Assembly: GCA_910579105.1 (NCBI GenBank)
Contig: CAJTRT010000007.1
Location: 6,082-70,081 of the forward strand
Reading direction: 5' to 3'
DNA: 64,000 bases
DNA from: an uncultured Muribaculaceae bacterium
Lineage (GTDB): Bacteria > Bacteroidota > Bacteroidia > Bacteroidales > Muribaculaceae
The notes below the pieces were generated by a model. That model had not been told where the DNA came from. It saw only the letters and a list, made by a program, of their open reading frames with translations, and searched no databases. This document shows positions 34,913 to 44,886 of the stretch, in pieces. The stretch's first letter is position 1. The number at the start of each line of letters is the position of its first letter. The position numbers and the translations under genes were made by a program.

Positions 34913-37900
34913 ATGAAAAGAATTATAGCCGCCACCTTGATCCTTATCGCGTACTCGGCCTTTGCAGCCGTGCATACCGACTTAAAATTCAAGCAGATAG
35001 GAATATCCCAAGGATTATCCCACGCCACGGTGTCGGCCATCGGCCAGGATGCCGACGGCTATATGTGGATCGCCACGCCCGACGGGCTCAACAGGTACGA
35101 CGGCTACTCGTTCCGCATCTACCGCCACGAGCCGGGCAACCCCGCGTCACTGGCAGACAACGCCGTGAAACGCCTCCAATTCGACAACGCGGGAACAATG
35201 TGGGTCAGCGGAGCTAACAGCCTGTCGCATTACGACAAATCGACCGACAGCTTCGACAACCACTACTTCGACGGCAAAGGCACCATCACGGACTTCCTGC
35301 CGGTTGACGCGGACAGAATCCTGGTGGGCACGACAACCGGGATCCACACGTTCGACCCCTCCTCAGGGCAGTTCTCAGAGGGCTTCGCCGGAAATACTTG
35401 CGCCAAATCGGTAGCCTCCCTGAGCCGCGGGGAGAACAACATCTACATCGCCACGGAAAAAGAAGGGCTACTGCGCCTGAGCCTTACCGACAACTCACTA
35501 AGTCCCATACTGTTGCCCGGGAATCCGCAGGTGGCCCAGACCCTGCCCGACGGCAACTCGCTGTTGGTGGCGACAGAGGGAAGCGGACTGCTCCGCATCG
35601 ATCCGGCGAGCGGACGGGTCACAGCGTCGTACCGTTCCGGCGGCCCGGAAGGGCTGCGGTCCGACTATGTGCGTTCGATAGCCCACGACAACCAGGGACG
35701 CGTGTGGGTAGGCACGTTCAACGGCCTCGACATCCTCGACACAGAGCGCAAGCGTTTCTCCCATTACGACGCAACCTCGCAAAGCTCTGAAAACCTGTCG
35801 CACACGTCGGTAAGGCGTATCTTCGCCGACCGCCAGGGGGGAATGTGGCTCGGGACCTTCTTCGGCGGCCTCAACTACTACCACCCGCTCAAAAACCAGT
35901 TCCAGACACTGCGTCACTCCCCGGTACGCCCGTCGCTGAACGACAACGTGATAGGCGCTATAACCGAGGATGCCGGCCACACGCTCTGGATAGCCACCAA
36001 CAACGGCGGCATAAACCTGTACAACCCGGCCGACGACAGCTACCGCCATATCACGATGGCCGACGGCCTCGGATCAAACGACGTAAAGGCCATATACATC
36101 GACGAGAAAGCCGGAAAAGTATACGTCGGCTCCCATCTCGGCGGTCTTAACGTAATCGACAAACGCACAGGATGCGTATCCAGTCCTACGGACGTACCCA
36201 CGAACATCTACGCCATACTGCCGGCGCGCAAGGCCGGCCACCTGTGGTTCGCTACGCTCGACCGCCTGGTCCTCTACGACACCGCTGGGGGCGCGTCGGT
36301 GTCCATGCCGACAAACGGATTGAGGCGGATTACCGACCTATACCGCGACCGCGACGGAGTGCTCTGGGTTTCAGGCGAGGACGGCGTGACGGCGTTTGAC
36401 GAGGATGCCGAAAGCCGTCTGACACCGCTGAAAAACCTGCCGCCGGAAATCACCGGCTACCGCGGAGGGGTCAACAACGTCTACCTCAGCCGCGACGGGG
36501 AGAATTTCTACATCTCCACCAACGACGGCCTCCTCCGCTACAATGCCGCTCAAGACTCCGTCACCCGTTACGCCACATCCCAGGGGATGCCCAACGACAT
36601 CGTCTACGGCGTTCTCGAGGATGCCAACGGCAACCTGTGGTGCGCCACAAACTTCGGCCTGGCCTTCCTTAACCCCTCGACAGGCTCCATCCGCGCGTAT
36701 TCCGACCGCGACGGCCTCCAGAGCAACCAGTTCAACCGCAAGAGCTTCCTGCGGAGCTCTTCGGGATACCTGTATTTCGGCGGCATAAACGGCCTGACGT
36801 TCTTCAACCCGTCCGTTCTCGAATCAAACCCCTATTCGCCAGCGCCCATAATCTCGGGCCTCCGCCTCTTCAACCATCCTGTGACGCCGGGCGACGGCAC
36901 CGGGCTGCTGGAACGCTCGGTGGCGGAGACCGAGAAAATCACTTTCGGATCCGACCAGACGGTATTCTCGATAGACTTCACCGTGCTCAACTATGTCGCC
37001 GGGAGCCACAACTCGTTCTCCTACAAACTCGAAGGCCTCGACAACCAGTGGACCACCATCGACGGCCCCGGATCCGTCACCTACTCAAACCTCCCGGCCG
37101 GCGACTACCGCTTCCTCCTAAGGGCGGCCAACAACGACGGCGTGTGGTGCGAGGAGATTACCGGCCTCGACATAACAATAATGCCGAAGTGGTACAACCG
37201 CTGGTGGGCGCGGCTGCTTTTCATCCTGCTCGCGGCCGGAGCTGTCACCGCCGTTTTCGCACTGTTCTGGCGGCGCAAGGCACGCCGCGAACGCGAACGC
37301 CTGGCCCGGCTCGACAGCGAGCGTCAGAAAGAACTGAACGAGATGAAGGTGCGGTTCTTCATAAACATGTCACACGAGCTGCGCACTCCCCTGACCCTCA
37401 TCCTGCTGCCCATACAGGAGCTGTTGCAGCGCGCCACTGACCGCAAGACGGCCCAGAAACTCACAATCGTGAAGAACAACGCCGAGCGCATACTGCGCAT
37501 CGTCAACCAGCTGCTCGACTACCGGCGGGCAGAGATGGGAATGTTCAAGCTCAAGGCTGAGCCGGTCGTCGTCAACGACCTTCTGCGCAAGATCTTCAAC
37601 AACTACGAGTACCAGGCCGACCGCCGGGGGATAAACTATACACTCGATTCCACCCTCCCCGACACCCCCGCGCTATGCGACCCGCAGTATATCGAACTGA
37701 TTTGCAACAACCTGATTTCAAACGCTTTCAAGTACACCCCGAAAGGGCAGTCTATCTCCGTGGCCCTCGCCGCCGGTGGCGATGCCGCCAGGCCTGAGCT
37801 GATACTGACCGTGGCCGATACCGGCTGCGGCATCCCCCCCGACAAGCTGCCCGACATATTCACACGCTTCTACAAGGTGAACGACCGCGCCGGCGGAAGC

Positions 37901-38929
37901 GGAATCGGGCTGTCGCTCGTCAAGCGCCTCGCGGAACTGCACCACGGCTCTATTTCAGTAGAAAGCGAACTCGGAGCCGGCACGAAATTCACCGTCACGA
38001 TACCCGTGGGCGCCAGCGAGTACAGCCCGGAAGAACTCGCCGGGGAAACAGCGCGGGAAACCCAGCTCGCCGCTCAACTTCCCGCACCGCTCGACATCCC
38101 CGACCTCCCGGCCGATTCCGAAGGAGGCGACACTGACGCCGACGGCACTGCCGTACCCGCGTCGGCCGACAGCGAGCGCGAGACGGTCCTGGTGGTCGAC
38201 GACAACCCCGACATCCTGAAATATATCTGCGAAAGCCTCGCGGAACGCTACAACGTGGTGCCGGCGGCTGACGGCGCAAAGGCGATACAGATTCTGACCA
38301 ACCAGAACGTCGACCTGATCATCACCGACATCATGATGCCCGACATCGACGGCGTGCAGCTATGCCGCACCGTGAAACGAAACCTGCGCACATCCCACAT
38401 ACCGGTCATAATGCTCTCGGCCAAGAGCGACGTCTCAGACCAGCTCGGAGGCTTCAAGGTCGGAGCCGACGACTATATCGCCAAACCATTCTCAATGGAG
38501 GTGCTCGCGTCGAAAATACGCAACCAGCTGCGCACGCGGCGCCAGGCCATACGCCACTTCACCGACTCCGCCGAAATCAAGCCGGAGAGCGTGGCCCTGA
38601 ACCCGCTCGACGAGGAATTCCTCAAAAAGGCAATGGCCGTTATGGAAAAACACCTCGACGACTCGGAATTCTCGACCGACGCCTTCGCCGGAGAGATGTG
38701 CATGAGCCGCTCCAACCTCCACCTGAAAATGAAAGCCCTCACCGGCGAGTCGACCAACGAGTTCATACGACGCTTCCGACTGCGCCGCGCCATGGAGCTG
38801 CTCAAAACCGGCCGCTACAACATCTCACAGGTAAGCGCGATGGTGGGCTACGGAACCCCGTCGTATTTCGCCACCTCTTTCAAGAAGTTCTTCGGCGAAC
38901 TCCCTTCGGCCTTCCTTAAAAACGACTGA
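34913..38929 (+). CDS. Hybrid two-component system regulator (HTCS) of the PUL
   Basis: 1338 aa combining sensor kinase and response regulator in one inner-membrane protein. In order: signal peptide; about 700 residues of periplasmic propeller repeats (WIATPDGLNRYDG, WVGTFNGLDILD); a Y_Y_Y domain; a membrane span at about 764-786; a HisKA with phospho-accepting H821 (FFINMSHELRTP); an ATPase domain (DTGCGIPPDKLPDIF, GIGLSLVKRL); a receiver with D1139 (LIITDIMMPDIDG); and an AraC-type HTH at the C-terminus (EFIRRFRLRRAMELL). It senses a specific oligosaccharide in the periplasm and activates its PUL. The ligand is probably a GAG disaccharide from the local lyases. Confidence 0.96.
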   Translation: MKRIIAATLILIAYSAFAAVHTDLKFKQIGISQGLSHATVSAIGQDADGYMWIATPDGLNRYDGYSFRIYRHEPGNPASLADNAVKRLQFDNAGTMWVSGANSLSHYDKSTDSFDNHYFDGKGTITDFLPVDADRILVGTTTGIHTFDPSSGQFSEGFAGNTCAKSVASLSRGENNIYIATEKEGLLRLSLTDNSLSPILLPGNPQVAQTLPDGNSLLVATEGSGLLRIDPASGRVTASYRSGGPEGLRSDYVRSIAHDNQGRVWVGTFNGLDILDTERKRFSHYDATSQSSENLSHTSVRRIFADRQGGMWLGTFFGGLNYYHPLKNQFQTLRHSPVRPSLNDNVIGAITEDAGHTLWIATNNGGINLYNPADDSYRHITMADGLGSNDVKAIYIDEKAGKVYVGSHLGGLNVIDKRTGCVSSPTDVPTNIYAILPARKAGHLWFATLDRLVLYDTAGGASVSMPTNGLRRITDLYRDRDGVLWVSGEDGVTAFDEDAESRLTPLKNLPPEITGYRGGVNNVYLSRDGENFYISTNDGLLRYNAAQDSVTRYATSQGMPNDIVYGVLEDANGNLWCATNFGLAFLNPSTGSIRAYSDRDGLQSNQFNRKSFLRSSSGYLYFGGINGLTFFNPSVLESNPYSPAPIISGLRLFNHPVTPGDGTGLLERSVAETEKITFGSDQTVFSIDFTVLNYVAGSHNSFSYKLEGLDNQWTTIDGPGSVTYSNLPAGDYRFLLRAANNDGVWCEEITGLDITIMPKWYNRWWARLLFILLAAGAVTAVFALFWRRKARRERERLARLDSERQKELNEMKVRFFINMSHELRTPLTLILLPIQELLQRATDRKTAQKLTIVKNNAERILRIVNQLLDYRRAEMGMFKLKAEPVVVNDLLRKIFNNYEYQADRRGINYTLDSTLPDTPALCDPQYIELICNNLISNAFKYTPKGQSISVALAAGGDAARPELILTVADTGCGIPPDKLPDIFTRFYKVNDRAGGSGIGLSLVKRLAELHHGSISVESELGAGTKFTVTIPVGASEYSPEELAGETARETQLAAQLPAPLDIPDLPADSEGGDTDADGTAVPASADSERETVLVVDDNPDILKYICESLAERYNVVPAADGAKAIQILTNQNVDLIITDIMMPDIDGVQLCRTVKRNLRTSHIPVIMLSAKSDVSDQLGGFKVGADDYIAKPFSMEVLASKIRNQLRTRRQAIRHFTDSAEIKPESVALNPLDEEFLKKAMAVMEKHLDDSEFSTDAFAGEMCMSRSNLHLKMKALTGESTNEFIRRFRLRRAMELLKTGRYNISQVSAMVGYGTPSYFATSFKKFFGELPSAFLKND

Positions 38930-39084
38930 TTCCACCCCCCGGATACCGCCCTGGAAGCCATACGGCCCACCTGAAAAGAAACGACTGCACATTTTTAGCC
39001 TCTTTTTAGCCAATATCGCAAGCCGCCGCGCCCCTGTTGCTACTCCCCGCGACATATAAGGCAGTGACGGCGGCAGTTTCGACG

Positions 39085-39092
39085 TAAATTCG
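39085..39092 (+). promoter_or_regulatory. Promoter -7 box of the GH88 gene
   Basis: TAAATTCG followed by CGA, 39 bases before the ATG, in the gap after the HTCS gene. Confidence 0.45.
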
Positions 39093-39131
39093 CGATAGTT
39101 AAACTACACGAAACCGCAACCACGAAATAGC

Positions 39132-40421
39132 ATGAAAAAACTTCTCCCCATCGCGATCAGTCTTTTCGCGGCGGCAATCCCGGCGGCCGCCGCCGACTGG
39201 ACCGCCGCTCCCGCCGCCGCGGCCGCCGACCAGCTCGCCTTCCAGGCCGACCAGATAACGGAACCCGGCAAATTTCCACGGGCGCTGTTCACCGACTACT
39301 CCATACCGCAGGTGGCATACCATCTCGAACGCGAACCCAAGGATTTCTACCCCCAGATCGAGCTGCGCAAGCACCCCGACCTGTCGAACTACATGACGGT
39401 ACGCTATGGCGACTACTCCGACTGGACTTCGGGCTTCTTCCCCGGCTCGCTCTGGCTCGCCTACGAACTGACCGGCCGCAACGACATCAAGGACAGGGCC
39501 GCGAAGGTCACCAACCAGCTCCTCCCGGTGTCGCACATGACCACCACGCATGACCTCGGCTTCATGGTCAATTGTTCCTACGGAAACGCCCTGCGCCTGG
39601 CGCCCAACGACTCAATCAAAGAGGTGATCGTACGCACCGCCGACAACCTCATCAGCCGCTTCGATCCCAAAGTCGGATGCATACGCTCCTGGGACTTCGG
39701 CCCATGGAACTACCCGGTGATCATCGACAACATGATGAACCTGCAGCTTCTCTTCAACGCCTCGCGCCTGACCGGCGACAGCAAGTACCGCGACATCGCC
39801 CTGACCCACGCCGACAAGACGCTCAAATGCCACTTCCGCCCCGACTACACCTGCTACCACGTCGTGAGCTACACTCCCGACGGACAGATCGAGAGCCGCG
39901 GCACCTTCCAAGGGAAGTCTGACGACTCGGCATGGGCCCGCGGACAGGCCTGGGCGCTATACGGCTACACCGAGTGCTTCCGCGAGAGCGGCAAGAAGGA
40001 ATACCTCGACCAGGCACGAGCCGTCGCCGCCATGATCATGAAGCGCAACGTCGCTCCCGACCTCGTGCCCTACTGGGACTTCGACGCCCGCGACGCGGCC
40101 GACTCCCCGCGCGACGCATCGGCCGGAGCGCTCTACGCCTCCGCCCTGATCGAACTGAGCACACTCGTGCCCGAAAAGGAAGGAAAGCCCTACCGCAAAT
40201 ATGCCGAGAAGATTCTCCGCGCCCTCGCCACCCCCGCCTACACAGCCAAACTCGGGGAGAACGGCGGCTTCGTGCTGATGCACTCAACTGGCTCCCTCCC
40301 CCACGGTTCGGAAATAGACACCCCCCTGAGCTACGCCGACTACTACTATCTCGAGGCCCTGCTGCGCCTGCGCCGGGTAAACAACGGCCTTCCCGCCGCC
40401 GACTGGGCCTCAATAAAATGA
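39132..40421 (+). CDS. Unsaturated glucuronyl hydrolase (GH88)
   Basis: Releases the 4,5-unsaturated uronic acid left by polysaccharide lyases, starting breakdown of GAG disaccharides. 429 aa with a signal peptide (ISLFAAAIPAAAA), so periplasmic. Family landmarks are DWTSGFFPGSLWLAYE, HDLGFMVNCSYGNALRL, the catalytic-region IIDNMMNL with D199, and GTFQGKSDDSAWARGQAWALYG. It is the natural partner of the three lyases on the opposite strand. It follows the HTCS gene but has its own likely promoter at 39085. Confidence 0.94.
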   Translation: MKKLLPIAISLFAAAIPAAAADWTAAPAAAAADQLAFQADQITEPGKFPRALFTDYSIPQVAYHLEREPKDFYPQIELRKHPDLSNYMTVRYGDYSDWTSGFFPGSLWLAYELTGRNDIKDRAAKVTNQLLPVSHMTTTHDLGFMVNCSYGNALRLAPNDSIKEVIVRTADNLISRFDPKVGCIRSWDFGPWNYPVIIDNMMNLQLLFNASRLTGDSKYRDIALTHADKTLKCHFRPDYTCYHVVSYTPDGQIESRGTFQGKSDDSAWARGQAWALYGYTECFRESGKKEYLDQARAVAAMIMKRNVAPDLVPYWDFDARDAADSPRDASAGALYASALIELSTLVPEKEGKPYRKYAEKILRALATPAYTAKLGENGGFVLMHSTGSLPHGSEIDTPLSYADYYYLEALLRLRRVNNGLPAADWASIK

Positions 40422-40486
40422 TAATTCGACATTGAGTTCCACGGCATAAGGAAATTAATAAGGATATTGTGTGTTAAAATAACCCC

Positions 40487-40525
40487 AAGGGTCGGATACC
40501 GAATTCGGTATCCGACCCTTTTTCC
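40487..40525 (+). terminator. Intrinsic terminator after the GH88 gene
   Basis: A perfect 34-base palindrome centred on GAATTC (40487-40520; AAGGGTCGGATACC at one end) is followed by a T-run. It marks the right-hand border of the PUL. Confidence 0.9.
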
Positions 40526-40573
40526 ATCTCCGGGTGTTATACTTACGACGATGTTTCAACGACAAGGGATGAT

Positions 40574-41707
40574 ATGCGTACGCCGCGGCCATACACGTTC
40601 GACAGGGTGGTGAGGATTCTCGCCACAATCGCCATGATCGCCGCAGCGGTCTGGCTGATAAACGTTCTCGCCAACGTGCTGCTCCCGTTCTGTCTCGCGT
40701 GCCTGATCGCCTACATACTCGAACCTGTGGTCGACTTCGCGCAACGGCTGCTACACATAAAAGGGCGGGTAATACCGATTTTCCTGACCCTGGCGGTCGT
40801 AACCGCCGTGTTGGTCGGGTTGGGCTACCTCGTGGTTCCGTCAGCCGTCCGGGAGCTGCAACAGCTCGAAGCGATGGTTAGGTCCGACCCGCACGCCAGG
40901 GGAAGCACACCGTTCATCCCCGACGACATCGTGCGCACCATCACCGACTACCTCGCCTCTATCAATCTGACACAGATACTTGAAGACAGCCATCTTCGCA
41001 CTCTGCTCTCCACAGGCGGCTCATTCCTGTCGGCGGCTCTCGACTTCCTGCTCCACACTATCGAATGGCTCCTGACATTCATCTACGTGGTCTTCATACT
41101 TCTCGACTACCAGCACCTGATGAAAGGATTCCGGCTGTTGGTGCCTCCCAAATACCGCCCTATGGCCTACAAGGTCGGCGACGACATAAAGGACAGCATG
41201 AACCGCTATTTCCGCGGACAGGCGCTAATAGCCCTCTGCGCCGCGGTGTTCTACTGCATCGGATTCTCAATCGTCGGCATACCTATGGCAGTCGTGCTCG
41301 GCCTGCTCGTCGGGGTACTGTACCTGATTCCTTATTTCCAGTATGTCACCCTCATCCCGGTAGCCGCCGTTTGCTTCATCTCCTCGATGTCAGGCGACGT
41401 CGGCTTCTGGTCGGAATTCGGCAAATGCCTGCTGGTCTACGTCGTCAGCCAGGGAATCTGCGACTATATCCTTACCCCGAAAATCATGGGTAAGACCATG
41501 GGGCTGAATCCCGCCATAATACTCCTATCCCTCTCCGTGTGGGGGACCCTGCTGGGACTCATCGGCATGATCATAGCCCTGCCGGTCACCACCCTCCTGC
41601 TCTCCTACTACCAGCAGTACGTCATCAACCGCCCCGACGTTCCCCCCGAAGAGAAAACCCAGACCGTCGACACCCTCAACGACATCACCAACGCCGGCAA
41701 AAACTAA
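40574..41707 (+). CDS. AI-2E family permease (PF01594)
   Basis: 377 aa integral membrane protein. Several hydrophobic segments are visible: ILATIAMIAAAVWLINVLANVLLPF, VIPIFLTLAVVTAVLVGLGYLVV, FLLHTIEWLLTFIYVVFILL and a C-terminal group including LGLLVGVLYLIPYFQYVTLIPV. GLNPAIILLSLSVWGTLLGLIGMIIALP is the conserved end of the family. The substrate is unknown; members have been linked to autoinducer-2 export or ion transport. It ends four bases inside the convergent DegT gene. Confidence 0.88.
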   Translation: MRTPRPYTFDRVVRILATIAMIAAAVWLINVLANVLLPFCLACLIAYILEPVVDFAQRLLHIKGRVIPIFLTLAVVTAVLVGLGYLVVPSAVRELQQLEAMVRSDPHARGSTPFIPDDIVRTITDYLASINLTQILEDSHLRTLLSTGGSFLSAALDFLLHTIEWLLTFIYVVFILLDYQHLMKGFRLLVPPKYRPMAYKVGDDIKDSMNRYFRGQALIALCAAVFYCIGFSIVGIPMAVVLGLLVGVLYLIPYFQYVTLIPVAAVCFISSMSGDVGFWSEFGKCLLVYVVSQGICDYILTPKIMGKTMGLNPAIILLSLSVWGTLLGLIGMIIALPVTTLLLSYYQQYVINRPDVPPEEKTQTVDTLNDITNAGKN

Positions 41708-42828
41708 CCGTTGTATGCGGCGAGGATGGAGGCGATTTCGGCGGCATCGGCCGGGGTGGTGGTGCGGGTTATCGGAAGGGAGAGGCAGCCGGAGGCGACG
41801 CGCTCGGTGACGGGGAACGAACAGCCGCGGAAATCCGCCTCATAGCATGGCTGGCGATGGGGAGGGGTGGCGTAATGGATGTCATACCCTACACCGTTGT
41901 CGCGCAGATGGGTTTCAAGCGACTGACGGTCGGCGGCCAGCACGACAAACTGGTGGAATACGTGTTCCTCCGGGTCGGCGGGGAGTTCCGGCAGCATCAA
42001 CGCGTCAGACGATAGCACCGCTCCGAGGTATATCCGGGCGAGCTGGCGGCGGCGCTCGTTCTCCTCGGCGGTATGCGGCAGCTTCACACGCAGGAAAGCG
42101 GCCTGCAAAGGATCGAGGCGGCAGTTGAAGCCGCGGTAGATGTTGTGATAGCGGCGGTCCGAGCCGTAGTTGGCCAAGGCCCTGACAGCCCGGGCGAGAC
42201 GCTCGTCGGAGGTCGTCACGGCACCGGCGTCACCAAGCGCCCCTACATTTTTCGTGGGGTAGAAACTGAACGCCGCGGCGTCACCCAGAGATCCCGTCAT
42301 CCGGCCGCGCCATTTGGCGCCGATCGCCTGGGCGTTATCCTCGATCACCTTCAGACCGAACTCCCGCGCCACGGCTTCAAGCTCTTCATTCCAGACGACG
42401 CGTCCATAGAGGTGCACCGCCATGATTCCACGGGTGCGAGGAGTGACCGCGCCGCGGAGCAGCGAGGTGTCCATGTTCAGCGTGGATAAGTCGGCATCGA
42501 CAAGTACCGGCCTCAGCCCCGCGTCGGATATGGCGAGCACCGAGGCCACATAGGTATTGGCCGGGACGAGAATTTCGTCGCCGGGAACCATTTCCCCCAT
42601 CCCGACATAGGCCCTTAGAATCAGCCGCAAAGCGTCGAGGCCGTTGCTCACGCCGACGGCGAACCGGGTGCCGGTCATCGCGGCGAGTTCCGCCTCGAAA
42701 GCCTCGCACTCCGAGCCTCCGACATACCGTCCGGAAACAACCACTCTGGCCGCGGCCGCCTGAAGCTCTCCCATATACGGAGCATTGACATCGGCGAGAT
42801 CAAGAAACGGATAACGGATTTGTGCCAT
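41704..42828 (-). CDS. DegT/DnrJ/EryC1 sugar aminotransferase
   Basis: PLP enzyme that puts an amino group on a nucleotide-linked keto sugar. The PLP lysine is K193 in SFYPTKNVGALGDAGA, and VIEDNAQAIGA holds the cofactor-ring Asp. At 374 aa it is the usual size. Directly downstream of rmlB and rmlA, so the likely substrate is a dTDP-keto-6-deoxyhexose, as for FdtB/QdtB enzymes making dTDP-3-amino sugars. The ketoisomerase (FdtA/QdtA) that would complete such a route is not in the window, so the exact sugar is open. Confidence 0.88.
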   Translation of the reverse strand: MAQIRYPFLDLADVNAPYMGELQAAAARVVVSGRYVGGSECEAFEAELAAMTGTRFAVGVSNGLDALRLILRAYVGMGEMVPGDEILVPANTYVASVLAISDAGLRPVLVDADLSTLNMDTSLLRGAVTPRTRGIMAVHLYGRVVWNEELEAVAREFGLKVIEDNAQAIGAKWRGRMTGSLGDAAAFSFYPTKNVGALGDAGAVTTSDERLARAVRALANYGSDRRYHNIYRGFNCRLDPLQAAFLRVKLPHTAEENERRRQLARIYLGAVLSSDALMLPELPADPEEHVFHQFVVLAADRQSLETHLRDNGVGYDIHYATPPHRQPCYEADFRGCSFPVTERVASGCLSLPITRTTTPADAAEIASILAAYNG

Positions 42829-42834
42829 AGCGAT

Positions 42835-43713
42835 TCAATAGTTTGACGCGAGGTTCGACAGATACTGGCCGTAGGCGGTATTCGCCATCCCGTCGGCCAT
42901 GGAACGGAGCTGTTCCCGGGTTATGAAACCCTTGCGGAAAGCCACCTCCTCAAGGGCAGCCACCTGCAACGCCTGCCGTCTCTCGATTGCCTGGATAAAG
43001 CTCGAGGCCTCCATCAGCGAGTCGACAGTGCCGGTGTCGAGCCACGCGAAACCGCGGCCGAACCGCTCGACAGCCAGACGGCCGGCTTTCAGGTAATAAC
43101 CGTTGACGGAAGTGATCTCCAGCTCGCCGCGGGCCGACGGACGCACCGCCGCGGCCACATCCGCCACATCCGCCGGATAGAAATACAGCCCCGTGACAGC
43201 CAGGTTGGAGTCGGGCTTTGATGGCTTTTCCACAATCGCGACAGGGTTGGCATCGGAATCAAGGCTCACCACCCCGTAGCGCTCGGGATCGGCTACCGGA
43301 TAGGCGAAAACAACAGCCTTACGCTCTTCGGCGACACGCCGTTTGGCGTCGGCAAGCATCGCTGAAAAACCCTGGCCGTAGAAGATGTTGTCGCCAAGCA
43401 CAAGGCACGCGTCGTCGCCGGCAAGGAAGTCGCGGCCTATGATGAACGCCTGCGCGAGCCCTTCGGGGCGTGGTTGCTCGGCATACTCGAAACGCACCCC
43501 AAGGCGCTCGCCGCTGCCGAAAAGCCGCCTGAACGCGGGGAGGTCGTCGGGGGTCGAAATTATCAGTATGTCGCTGATGCCGGCAAGCATAAGCACCGAG
43601 ACGGGATAATATATCATCGGCTTGTCGTAGACCGGCAGAAGCTGCTTCGACACCCCGAGCGTCATAGGATGGAGACGCGTGCCGGCTCCGCCGGCAAGAA
43701 CTATTCCCTTCAT
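42835..43713 (-). CDS. rmlA: Glucose-1-phosphate thymidylyltransferase
   Basis: Makes dTDP-glucose from glucose-1-phosphate and dTTP. Starts at ATG 43713 (MKGIVLAGGAGTRLHPMTLGVSK), which overlaps the rmlB stop in an ATGA; the longer frame to 43749 lies inside rmlB. KQLLPVYDKPMIYYP, LGDNIFYGQGF and EKPSKPDSNLAVTGLYFY are conserved sites. 292 aa is standard. Translationally coupled to rmlB and six bases ahead of the aminotransferase start. Confidence 0.95.
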   Translation of the reverse strand: MKGIVLAGGAGTRLHPMTLGVSKQLLPVYDKPMIYYPVSVLMLAGISDILIISTPDDLPAFRRLFGSGERLGVRFEYAEQPRPEGLAQAFIIGRDFLAGDDACLVLGDNIFYGQGFSAMLADAKRRVAEERKAVVFAYPVADPERYGVVSLDSDANPVAIVEKPSKPDSNLAVTGLYFYPADVADVAAAVRPSARGELEITSVNGYYLKAGRLAVERFGRGFAWLDTGTVDSLMEASSFIQAIERRQALQVAALEEVAFRKGFITREQLRSMADGMANTAYGQYLSNLASNY

Positions 43714-44882
43714 CGTCCGGCAGCGTTGCGGAGCGCTGCCGGGGCCCACTCCGGGTTATCGAGATACCATTTGACAGTCTCACGGATCCCCTCGCTGAAA
43801 GGGGTCTCGGGATACCACCCGAGGGTGGTGGCGATTTTCTCGGGATCAATGGCATAGCGCATGTCGTGGCCCGGTCGGTCGGCGACGTATTCAATCATGT
43901 CCTCCCCTATTTTTTCCGGATCGACAGCGAGGAGCGCCCGGTAGCGCGGCTCGCCGAGAGCCAGTTCCCTGACGATCTCCAACATCCGCCTCACGATGGA
44001 TATGTTCTGCTCCTCGTTGAAGCCGCCGATATTGTAGACCTCGCCCTCGGCGCCTTCGCGGAGCACCATGTCGACGGCCTTGCAGTGGTCCTCGACATAA
44101 AGCCAGTCGCGCACATTCTCGCCACGGGCGTAGACCGGGATTCTCTCCCCCCGCGCGATTCTCGTCAGCGCCAGGGGAATCAGCTTTTCCGGAAACTGGT
44201 AAGGGCCGTAGTTGTTGCTGCACCGCGTTATGTTGACCGGCAGCCCGTAAGTCTCGCGGTAGGCGAGGGTCATAAGGTCAGCCGAGGTCTTCGACGCGGA
44301 ATACGGCGAGCGCGGGCTCAGAGGGGTAGCTTCTGTGAAAAGACCCGAGCCGAACGTCTTCAGGTCAGAGCGCCCCTTGGCAACGGCCTCGACTGCCGCT
44401 GAGAGCTCGAGCGGCCCCGGTTCTCCCGGGTCGCGGGGGAGCGAGCCATACACCTCGTCGGTCGATATTTGCAGGAACCTCTTGCCCTCGCGGTAGCAGG
44501 GGCGTCCGTCAGCGTCTTTGCCGTCAGCCCATGCCCTCCGGCAACATTCAAGCAGGTTGAATGTGCCCAGCACATTGGTTTCCAGAAACACCTCAGGGTT
44601 CTCTATCGAGCGGTCGACGTGACTTTCGGCAGCGAAATTCACCACGAAGTCGGGATCCTCCTCACCAAGCAGGGACGATACCAGGGCCTTGTCCCCTATG
44701 TCCCCCTTGACGAACCTGAAATTCGGCAGCCCCGCCTCTGCGGCGAGGTTGGCCTCGTTGCCGGCATAGGTCAGAGCGTCAAGCACAACGACACGCGCTC
44801 CCGCCCCATGGACTTTGAATATGTATTTCACGAAGTTGGAGCCGATAAAGCCGGCGCCCCCCGTCACAAGGTAAGTTTTCAT
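43710..44882 (-). CDS. rmlB: dTDP-glucose 4,6-dehydratase
   Basis: NAD-dependent enzyme converting dTDP-glucose to dTDP-4-keto-6-deoxyglucose. N-terminal Rossmann motif TGGAGFIGSNFV, then QISTDEVYGSL, the catalytic YSASK, and RCSNNYGPYQFPEKLIPL. 390 aa, slightly long. Starts at ATG 44882; the TTG one codon upstream is ignored. First gene of the rmlB-rmlA-degT unit; rmlC and rmlD are absent here, so the product is probably an amino sugar rather than rhamnose. Confidence 0.95.
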   Translation of the reverse strand: MKTYLVTGGAGFIGSNFVKYIFKVHGAGARVVVLDALTYAGNEANLAAEAGLPNFRFVKGDIGDKALVSSLLGEEDPDFVVNFAAESHVDRSIENPEVFLETNVLGTFNLLECCRRAWADGKDADGRPCYREGKRFLQISTDEVYGSLPRDPGEPGPLELSAAVEAVAKGRSDLKTFGSGLFTEATPLSPRSPYSASKTSADLMTLAYRETYGLPVNITRCSNNYGPYQFPEKLIPLALTRIARGERIPVYARGENVRDWLYVEDHCKAVDMVLREGAEGEVYNIGGFNEEQNISIVRRMLEIVRELALGEPRYRALLAVDPEKIGEDMIEYVADRPGHDMRYAIDPEKIATTLGWYPETPFSEGIRETVKWYLDNPEWAPAALRNAAGR

Positions 44883-44886
44883 CAAG

